A DNA stretch of 47,170 nucleotides from Faecalibacterium gallinarum (GTDB lineage Bacteria > Bacillota > Clostridia > Oscillospirales > Ruminococcaceae): the NCBI RefSeq assembly GCF_022180365.1, contig NZ_BQKV01000011.1, positions 1 to 47,170 on the forward strand, written 5' to 3'. Position 1 is the stretch's first letter. Each line of letters starts with the position of its first letter. Position numbers and translations under genes: made by a program. The notes below the pieces were generated by a model. That model saw nothing but the letters and a program-made list of their open reading frames with translations. It had not been told where the DNA came from and did no database searches. Shown piece after piece: positions 41,545-47,170 of the stretch.

Positions 41545-42669
41545 ATGGACGCATCGACTGTTTATTTTACCGACTTCCGCTGCCCGGTGGGCACCAGCCT
41601 TACCGAGAAGCTCCGCCGGCTCTGCCTGGTGGCCGGTATCAAGAACATTGAGATGGACGGCAAGTTCGTCGCCATCAAGATGCACTTCGGCGAGCTGGGC
41701 AACCTGGCTTTCCTGCGGCCCAACTACGCCAAGGTGGTGGCCGACCTGTGCAAGGAGCAGGGGGGCCTGCCCTTCCTGACCGACTGCAACACCCTGTATC
41801 CCGGCAGCCGGAAAAACGCCCTGGAGCACCTGACCTGCGCCCAGCTCAACGGCTTCTGGCCCATGACCACCGGCTGCCAGGTGCTGATCGCCGACGGCCT
41901 GCGGGGCACCGATGAGGTGGAGGTCCCCGTTCCCAATGGCGAGTACTGCAAGACCGCCAAGATTGGCCGGGCCATCATGGACGCCGATATCTTCATCAGC
42001 CTGAACCACTTCAAGGGCCACGAGGCCACCGGTTTCGGCGGCGCCATCAAGAACATCGGCATGGGCTGCGGCAGCCGGGCCGGCAAGATGGAGCAGCACG
42101 CCTCCGGCAAGCCGGTGGTGCAGCAGGAACTCTGCCGCGGCTGCCGTCACTGCGCCAAGGAATGCGGTTCCGACGCCATTACCTACGGCGCCGACCACAA
42201 GGCATTCATCGATGAGGACAAGTGCAAGGGCTGCGGCCGCTGCATCGGCGCCTGCAACTACGACGCCATCTATAACCCCAACAGCAGCGCCAACGAGGAG
42301 CTGGACCGGAAGATGGCCGAGTACGCCGCTGCGGTCTGCAACGGGCGCCCCTGCTTCCACATCAACCTGGTGCAGGATATCAGCCCCAACTGCGACTGCC
42401 ACGGGGAAAACGACGCGCCTATCCTGCCGGATGTGGGTATGTTCGCTTCCTTTGACCCGGTGGCCCTGGACCAGGCCTGCGCCGACGCCTGCCTGTCCGC
42501 CACCCCGCTGCCCAATAGCCAGCTGAGCGACAACCTGGCCCGCCCCGGCTGGAACTGCCACCACGACAACTTCAAGGACTCCAACCCCAACATCGAGTGG
42601 AAGGCTACTCTGGAGCAGGCCGAGAAGATCGGCCTGGGCACCCGCAAGTATGTCCTGAAGAAGATCTGA
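41545..42669 (+). CDS. DUF362 family 4Fe-4S protein
   Basis: The 374-residue protein is a DUF362 domain fused around a double ferredoxin. The N part (IAIKMHFGELGN-like segment near 42, ISLNHFKGHEATGFGGAIKNIGMG near 150) is the conserved DUF362 core; two 4Fe-4S motifs follow, CRGCRHCAKEC (about 196) and CKGCGRCIGAC (about 225). DUF362 proteins are common in anaerobes and of unknown redox role. ATG 41545 follows AGGGAGGAAA. Monocistronic, with its own promoter and terminator. Codon use is restricted, which suggests good expression. Confidence 0.92.
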   Translation: MDASTVYFTDFRCPVGTSLTEKLRRLCLVAGIKNIEMDGKFVAIKMHFGELGNLAFLRPNYAKVVADLCKEQGGLPFLTDCNTLYPGSRKNALEHLTCAQLNGFWPMTTGCQVLIADGLRGTDEVEVPVPNGEYCKTAKIGRAIMDADIFISLNHFKGHEATGFGGAIKNIGMGCGSRAGKMEQHASGKPVVQQELCRGCRHCAKECGSDAITYGADHKAFIDEDKCKGCGRCIGACNYDAIYNPNSSANEELDRKMAEYAAAVCNGRPCFHINLVQDISPNCDCHGENDAPILPDVGMFASFDPVALDQACADACLSATPLPNSQLSDNLARPGWNCHHDNFKDSNPNIEWKATLEQAEKIGLGTRKYVLKKI

Positions 42670-42693
42670 GATTTTTCATATCCCGCGAAATAA

Positions 42694-42737
42694 AAAAGCG
42701 GCCTGCACTCCCCACAAAGGAGGCGCAGGCCGCTTTT
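42694..42737. terminator. Bidirectional terminator
   Basis: AAAAGCGGCCTGC and GCAGGCCGCTTTT, 18-base loop, between the convergent DUF362 gene and the lipoprotein gene. Confidence 0.88.
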
Positions 42738-42766
42738 GGTTTGGTTTGGATGTAACTATGGGGAGC

Positions 42767-43366
42767 TTAGGCCTCGCCGCCCAGAGGCACCCGGGCGTCC
42801 ACTACATCCCGCAGAGTCTCCCAGTCGGCGGTGGTGTAGTCGGGCAGGGAATTGGTGTCGATGCCGGCGTCGGACAGCAGGGGCTCCATGTCCCCCTCGC
42901 CCGAGAGGATGGCGTCGGCCTGGGCCCGGACGATGGGCCAGACGGCGGAGAAGTTCTCCTGCTCTTCGGTGCTCAGGGCTTCATACCAATCGGTGAAGCT
43001 GGAAACCACAGCGGCGCCGTCCCGGCGGGCCAGGGAATTTTCCTCCGACCAGTTCAGCAGCTCCACGGCCGCCTGAACCGATTTCAGCGAGCTGCCCGCG
43101 GTGCCGGGGCCCCAGCCCAGGCAGGAGCCCAGAGCACCCGAGGGGCTGGTGATAGCGCCCAGCATGTTATTTTCATCCCCGTCCACCGAAGGGGCCGGGA
43201 TCTCCGAGTCATCGGGCAGGGTGGGGTCCATAGCCGCCACGCTGGAAGAGGCGGGGGCGGAGGGCTCGCTGGCCGAGGAGGCAGAGGAGTCCTTCTTGCA
43301 GCCCGCCAGGAGCAGAGCCCCGCAGAGGCAGAGGGCGAGGAGCGGAACAAAACGGATATTTTTCAT
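42767..43366 (-). CDS. Hypothetical lipoprotein
   Basis: The 199-residue product has a lipoprotein signal ending in LLAGC (about 18-22), then a Ser/Ala/Pro-rich linker to about residue 60. The rest is a soluble domain with SFTDWYEALSTEEQENFSAVW (about 123-143; only part quoted by position) that I do not recognise. AAAGGAGG precedes the ATG. It is transcribed away from the M18 aminopeptidase, with back-to-back promoters. An exported, membrane-tethered role is all that can be said. Confidence 0.8.
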   Translation of the reverse strand: MKNIRFVPLLALCLCGALLLAGCKKDSSASSASEPSAPASSSVAAMDPTLPDDSEIPAPSVDGDENNMLGAITSPSGALGSCLGWGPGTAGSSLKSVQAAVELLNWSEENSLARRDGAAVVSSFTDWYEALSTEEQENFSAVWPIVRAQADAILSGEGDMEPLLSDAGIDTNSLPDYTTADWETLRDVVDARVPLGGEA

Positions 43367-43456
43367 TGAGAAACCTCCTTTGCGCCCGAGGGCGCGGATG
43401 AGTGGTGATGTATCCAGGATGGGAAAACGCCGCTGGGGCGTCTGGCTTCTGACACA

Positions 43457-43485
43457 AGTATACTGTCCCGGGGTGGGGTTGTCAA
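43457..43485 (-). promoter_or_regulatory. Promoter of the lipoprotein gene
   Basis: TTGACA, 17 bases, TATACT on the minus strand. Confidence 0.85.
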
Positions 43486-43506
43486 TTCTGGGCTTTTGGG
43501 GGGCGG

Positions 43507-43535
43507 TTGACCCGGCCCGCCCAAACCGCTATAAT
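43507..43535 (+). promoter_or_regulatory. Promoter of the aminopeptidase-gluQ operon
   Basis: TTGACC, 17 bases, TATAAT, back to back with the leftward promoter. A GCGGCCC/GGGCCGC hairpin (43576-43592) lies in the leader. Confidence 0.85.
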
Positions 43536-43615
43536 GAAACTTAGTACCGGACAACGGCAACAGAAACAGGGGAGAGCGGCCCGCCGGGCCGCCCCCATCG
43601 CGGAGGCGTTAGAAG

Positions 43616-44935
43616 ATGAATACAAAAGAAGTTTTTTCCCTGGACGGTCTGTTCGATTTCCTCGATAAGAGCGTCAGCCCCTACCACGCAGCAGCAGCGG
43701 CCGCTGAGATTCTGGAACAGGCGGGTTTCCAGCACTGCCCCGAGAGCGCGCCCTGGGCTCTGACCCCCGGCGGCAAGTACTATACCACCCGCAACGGCTC
43801 GGCGGTGCTGGCCTGGCGGATGCCCGCTGCCGGCGGCCTGACCGGCTGGCACGTCACCGCCAGCCACAGCGATTCTCCCTCCTGGCAGATCAAGAATCCC
43901 GATGTGGAGGACAAGATGTACGCCAAGGCCGAGACCGAGGGCTACGGCGGAATGATTATGCCCACCTGGATGGATCGTCCCCTGAGCGTGGCGGGCCGCC
44001 TCCTGGTCCGGACCGAGAAGGGGATCGAGACCCGGCTGGTGGCCCCCAACCGGGCCCTGGTCTGCATCCCCAATCTCTGCATCCACTTCAACCGGGAGGC
44101 CAACAAGGGCTATGTTTATAACCCCCAGGTGGATCTCCAGCCCATCTGCGGTGCAGCAGGCGGCAGCCTGCTCAAGACCCTGGCCGAGGAGGCCGGTGTA
44201 GCCGTGGAGGACATTGTGGCCCACGACCTGCTCCTCTGCGTCCGCCAGAAGGCTGAGCGGGTGGGCCTTTCGGGCGAGTACTTCATGTCCGGCCGGATCG
44301 ACGATCTGGAGTGTGCCTACACCACCCTCTGGGGCTTCCTCCAGGGCCGGGGCGAGGAGCCGGGCCGCTGCGACGTCTGGTGCATGTTCGACAACGAGGA
44401 AGTGGGCAGCTCCAGCCGCCAGGGCGCCCAGGGCACCCTGATGGCCGACGTCATGGCCCGGATTGAGGATGCTCTGTCCGTTAGCCGGGAGGCCAGCATC
44501 CGGGCCCGGTCGAACAGCCTGCTGCTGAGCGCCGACAACGGCCACGCCAACCACCCCAACCACCCCGAGAAGAGCGACCCCCGCAACCCGGTGCAGATGG
44601 GCGGCGGCGTCCTGCTCAAGTACAACGCCAACCAGAACTACACCACCAGCGGCTTCACCGCGGCGGCCTTCAAGGAGATCTGCCGCCGGGCGGATGTGCC
44701 GGTGCAGGCTTTCGCTAACCGGGCGGATGTGCCGGGCGGCCGTACCCTGGGCAACCTGCTGGGCCACCAGATCGCCATCCCCATGGTGGATACCGGTCTG
44801 GGCCAGTTGGCCATGCACTCCGCCGTGGAGACCGCCAGCTGCGCCGACGCCGAGTACATGGCCCGGGTCTGCGCTGAATTCTACAACACCCCCATCTTCC
44901 AGCCGGCAGACGGGGTATGGCAGCTGGGCCAGTGA
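43616..44935 (+). CDS. M18 family aminopeptidase
   Basis: M18 enzymes are cytosolic dodecameric zinc aminopeptidases that trim peptides, often with acidic N-termini. The 439-residue protein has the metal ligands and catalytic residues expected: ASHSDSPSW (about 82-90), GRIDDLECA (about 224), MFDNEEVGSSS (about 259-269), and the late MHSAVETAS (about 401). ATG 43616 follows GGAGGCG. It overlaps the next gene, gluQ, by 4 bases (GTGA). Confidence 0.95.
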   Translation: MNTKEVFSLDGLFDFLDKSVSPYHAAAAAAEILEQAGFQHCPESAPWALTPGGKYYTTRNGSAVLAWRMPAAGGLTGWHVTASHSDSPSWQIKNPDVEDKMYAKAETEGYGGMIMPTWMDRPLSVAGRLLVRTEKGIETRLVAPNRALVCIPNLCIHFNREANKGYVYNPQVDLQPICGAAGGSLLKTLAEEAGVAVEDIVAHDLLLCVRQKAERVGLSGEYFMSGRIDDLECAYTTLWGFLQGRGEEPGRCDVWCMFDNEEVGSSSRQGAQGTLMADVMARIEDALSVSREASIRARSNSLLLSADNGHANHPNHPEKSDPRNPVQMGGGVLLKYNANQNYTTSGFTAAAFKEICRRADVPVQAFANRADVPGGRTLGNLLGHQIAIPMVDTGLGQLAMHSAVETASCADAEYMARVCAEFYNTPIFQPADGVWQLGQ

Positions 44936-45879
44936 GCGGCGGGCCGGTCGGGCGGTTCGCCCCCAGCCCCAGCGGGCGGCTTCACCTGGGGAACCTGGGG
45001 TGCAGCCTGCTGGCCTGGCTCTCGGCCAAGAGCCGGGGCGGGAAGATCGTTCTGCGGATCGAGGACCTGGACGCGGCCCGCTGCCCCCGGGTCTACGCCG
45101 ACCAGCTGGAAGAAGACCTGGCCTGGCTGGGCCTTGTCTGGGACGAAGGGGGCTCCCAGGGCGGCACCCACGGCCCATACTACCAGAGCGAATGTTCCGA
45201 GATCTATACTCAAAGTTATAAAAAACTGGAAAAAATGCATCTGGTATACCCGTGCTTTTGCTCCCGGGCCCAGCTCCACGCCGCCAGCGCCCCCCACACT
45301 TCGGATGGGAATGTGGTTTACCCAGGCACCTGCCGGGATTTAACCCCCGCCGAGGTAGCGGCCAAGGCCCAGGTAAAAGCCCCGGCCTGGAGGCTCAAGG
45401 TTCCGGACGAGGTGATCTCTTTCGAGGATGGCTGCATGGGCCCCCACGCCGAGAACTTGCTTACCGACTGCGGGGACTTTTACCTCCGGCGGGCGGACGG
45501 GGTGTTCGCCTATCAGCTGGCGGTGGTCGTGGACGACGCCCGGATGGGGGTCACGGAAGTAGTGCGGGGGGCAGACCTGCTCTCCTCCACCGCCCGGCAG
45601 CTCTATCTTTACCGGCTGCTGGGGCTGAAAGCTCCGGCCTTTGCCCATTGCCCGCTGCTTTTGGCGGCGGACGGGCGGCGGCTCTCCAAGCGGGACGGGG
45701 ACCAGAGCCTTGAGAACCTGCGGGGAAAATACACCGCCCCCGAGATCGTGGGCAAACTGGCCTGGCTCTATGGCATCCAGCCCGAGCCCGCCCCCCGCAC
45801 CCCCGAGAGCCTGCTGGCAGAGTTCGACTGGGCCAAGGTGCCCAAAGCGGATATCTGCATCCCCGAGGGGCTATTCTAA
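44932..45879 (+). CDS. gluQ: Glutamyl-Q tRNA(Asp) synthetase
   Basis: GluQ-RS attaches glutamate to queuosine 34 of tRNA-Asp; it is a shortened GluRS without the anticodon-binding domain. The roughly 315-residue protein has the HIGH-like motif FAPSPSGRLHLGN (near the start), zinc ligands in CFCSR and YPGTC (about 105-130), and the KMSKS-like LSKRDG (about 250). I prefer GTG 44932, which overlaps the aminopeptidase stop; ATG 44917 would add five residues. It is rarer in Firmicutes than in proteobacteria. Confidence 0.93.
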   Translation: MSGGPVGRFAPSPSGRLHLGNLGCSLLAWLSAKSRGGKIVLRIEDLDAARCPRVYADQLEEDLAWLGLVWDEGGSQGGTHGPYYQSECSEIYTQSYKKLEKMHLVYPCFCSRAQLHAASAPHTSDGNVVYPGTCRDLTPAEVAAKAQVKAPAWRLKVPDEVISFEDGCMGPHAENLLTDCGDFYLRRADGVFAYQLAVVVDDARMGVTEVVRGADLLSSTARQLYLYRLLGLKAPAFAHCPLLLAADGRRLSKRDGDQSLENLRGKYTAPEIVGKLAWLYGIQPEPAPRTPESLLAEFDWAKVPKADICIPEGLF

Positions 45880-45904
45880 AAACGATTCAGAAAGACAAAA
45901 AAGT

Positions 45905-45938
45905 GCGCCGCCGCAGGCCGTTTGGCCTGCGGCGGCGC
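45905..45938 (-). terminator. Perfect 15-bp terminator hairpin
   Basis: GCGCCGCCGCAGGCC with its complement, 4-base loop, followed by ACTTTTTTG on the minus strand: the end of the leftward lipoprotein gene; it can also act for gluQ. Confidence 0.88.
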
Positions 45939-45945
45939 TGTTAAT

Positions 45946-46512
45946 TTAGTCGGGAATGAGATACAAGATCATGAAGAAAGACCAGACGCTTTCCGTAGGA
46001 TCAGAGGGGTTGGTAATGTACATCGGATAAATAAAATAATGAGGGGTTCCAGTAAATTGGTTTTTTTCAATGTAATCATTAAAGCGATCGATGGCGCGGT
46101 TGATTTGGTCTGTATAGTACTCAATTGCGTACTCTTCAGAATTGGTGCCAGAAAGAGGCGAGATGCCCCAATTGTTTCCTTGACGTCTTGTAGAAAAAAC
46201 TCCTTTGCAGTCGTCTATCCAGTCAGTTTGTAAGGACTGAAGAGCTTGTTTGTTAAGGTCATCATAAGAGGTGGGAGAAAGTGCAATCTTCTGAGCGTAT
46301 TTCTCCGCAATCTTGCTTAAAGAGTCAAAATCCGGGCTTTGGGTAAAATTGTTATCGTTTAAAATTTCGATGACACTAGAAGCGATAGCCTCGTTCTTTT
46401 CATAAGGAAGGGGGCCGCTATCACTGCCTCCCCCGCCGCCGCAGGCGGTGAGCATAGCCAACATCATCATGCCGGCCAGGAAAGTGGCAACCAGTCGTTT
46501 CATTTTTTTCAT
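45946..46512 (-). CDS. Hypothetical lipoprotein, paralogue 1
   Basis: The 188-residue product has a lipoprotein signal with lipobox LTAC (about 21-24), a Gly-rich spacer, and a soluble domain of unknown family. It ends HYFIYPMYITNPSDPTESVW..., which resembles the end of the next gene product (YYCVRVYHIANPANADDNLW). Both signals are nearly the same (MKRLVA...LAG.M...MLTACGGG). The gene is clearly AT-richer than gluQ next to it. AGGAAATT precedes the ATG. Confidence 0.82.
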   Translation of the reverse strand: MKKMKRLVATFLAGMMMLAMLTACGGGGGSDSGPLPYEKNEAIASSVIEILNDNNFTQSPDFDSLSKIAEKYAQKIALSPTSYDDLNKQALQSLQTDWIDDCKGVFSTRRQGNNWGISPLSGTNSEEYAIEYYTDQINRAIDRFNDYIEKNQFTGTPHYFIYPMYITNPSDPTESVWSFFMILYLIPD

Positions 46513-46554
46513 AAAATTTCCTCCGTCTTATGGATGCAGAGAAGATTTAAAATT

Positions 46555-46591
46555 GCCGCCGCAGGTGCAAACAAGCTGCGGCGGCTTTTTT
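46555..46591. terminator. Hairpin between the two lipoprotein genes
   Basis: GCCGCCGCAG and CTGCGGCGGC, 11-base loop, TTTTTT on the plus strand and AATTTT on the minus strand. Confidence 0.7.
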
Positions 46592-46608
46592 ACAGAGAAA
46601 AATACGAA

Positions 46609-47166
46609 TTAAGATAGTTCGTAGTAAATGACTCCAAAGATAGCCCACAGATTATCATCGGCGTTGGCCGGATTAGCGATGTGATAAACACGGACGCAAT
46701 AATAAGGAGTGGAGGAAGGAGCACCGAAAGTCGTGTTACTGCTGTTAAGAGAGCTAATTATCTGCTCCTCGGTCATAGAACCGTCCATGAAAGATAGCAC
46801 GACCCCCAGGTTTTCTTCCAGGGATTTGTTAAGAGCGGTTTCACAGTTTTTGCCCAGCTCGTCCACCAAATTAATAAACAATGTAGCAGCGGGAGCAGAC
46901 TCGTTATCCTTATAAGCTAAAGCCGACTCGTAGTACTCGCCGGGCTTCTCGGAAATTTTTTGTGAAATGGCTTCAATAATCGCATTGACATCGCCATTGT
47001 TAAAAGGCGTGCCGCTTGATGCCATCCGAGCATTCAGGGCTTCTTCAATGCTAGAGCTGCGGTCAATAAAATCATTGCCGCCTCCGCTTCCACTCCCGCC
47101 GCCGCAGGCAGTCAGCATGGTCAGCGCCATCACACCGGCCAGAAGGACTGCAACGAGTCGTTTCAT
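46609..47166 (-). CDS. Hypothetical lipoprotein, paralogue 2
   Basis: The 185-residue product starts MKRLVAVLLAGVMALTMLTAC (signal plus lipobox LTAC) followed by a Gly/Ser spacer and a soluble domain of unknown family, related at both ends to paralogue 1. The upstream region is outside the window, so its promoter and ribosome site cannot be judged. AT-richer than the core genes, as is its neighbour. Confidence 0.82.
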   Translation of the reverse strand: MKRLVAVLLAGVMALTMLTACGGGSGSGGGNDFIDRSSSIEEALNARMASSGTPFNNGDVNAIIEAISQKISEKPGEYYESALAYKDNESAPAATLFINLVDELGKNCETALNKSLEENLGVVLSFMDGSMTEEQIISSLNSSNTTFGAPSSTPYYCVRVYHIANPANADDNLWAIFGVIYYELS

Positions 47167-47170
47167 TTTT

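Noticed and set aside
45905-45938. GC-rich palindrome as an attachment site
   Set aside because: It is a standard terminator hairpin with a T run on the minus strand, directly after a leftward gene.

Overview
This window is the replication-origin neighbourhood of a high-GC, anaerobic Firmicutes chromosome, most likely a gut Oscillospiraceae/Ruminococcaceae (Gemmiger, Subdoligranulum or Faecalibacterium-like). The evidence is the clostridial origin gene order, a clostridial pyruvate:ferredoxin oxidoreductase, Shine-Dalgarno-rich starts, Firmicutes parS sites (TGTTCCACGTGGAACA type) and an overall GC-rich codon bias. The genus is inference.

Layout: (1) 1-574, the right end of an IS3-family insertion sequence. 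(2) 604-2513, mgtE with a long structured leader carrying two terminator-like hairpins. (3) 2595-4804, an unusual leftward operon: intramembrane protease YhfC, a MerR regulator with two C-terminal membrane helices, a small paralogue of that membrane anchor, and YbjQ; it has a 19-bp-spacer promoter and a duplicated operator. (4) 4891-12862, nifJ, a Nudix hydrolase, an AT-richer leucine-rich-repeat lipoprotein, an RluA pseudouridine synthase and a manganese riboswitch controlling mntP. (5) 12888-22578, leftward dnaA-dnaN-yaaA-recF-remB-gyrB-gyrA. (6) 22946-33867, rightward rpmH-rnpA-yidD-yidC-khpB-mnmE-mnmG-rsmG-noc-parA-parB, with three parS sites. (7) 33989-35994, serS, tRNA-Met and tRNA-Glu. 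(8) 36093-40379, a GNAT protein and a leftward RCK/bacterial-PH/phosphatase operon. (9) 40488-45879, uppP, a DUF362 ferredoxin-like protein, a lipoprotein, an M18 aminopeptidase and GluQ. (10) 45905-47170, two related AT-richer lipoproteins.

The origin itself is readable. In the dnaA-dnaN gap, on the dnaA-sense strand, a DnaA box (TTTTCCACA) is followed by a GC-rich clamp, a run of DnaA-trio triplets and an AT-rich stretch. That is the basal unwinding system architecture known from Bacillus. Genes diverge from this point in both directions.

Several signals are not explained by the gene list: a five-copy 3'-UTR hairpin family always in the same sense as the gene before it; three spaced inverted pairs of GTTTTCCAC/GTGGAAAAC just upstream of genes; a long inverted repeat between the two tRNAs; the structured mgtE leader; and the membrane-anchored MerR/protease module, which is the best candidate here for an undescribed signalling system.
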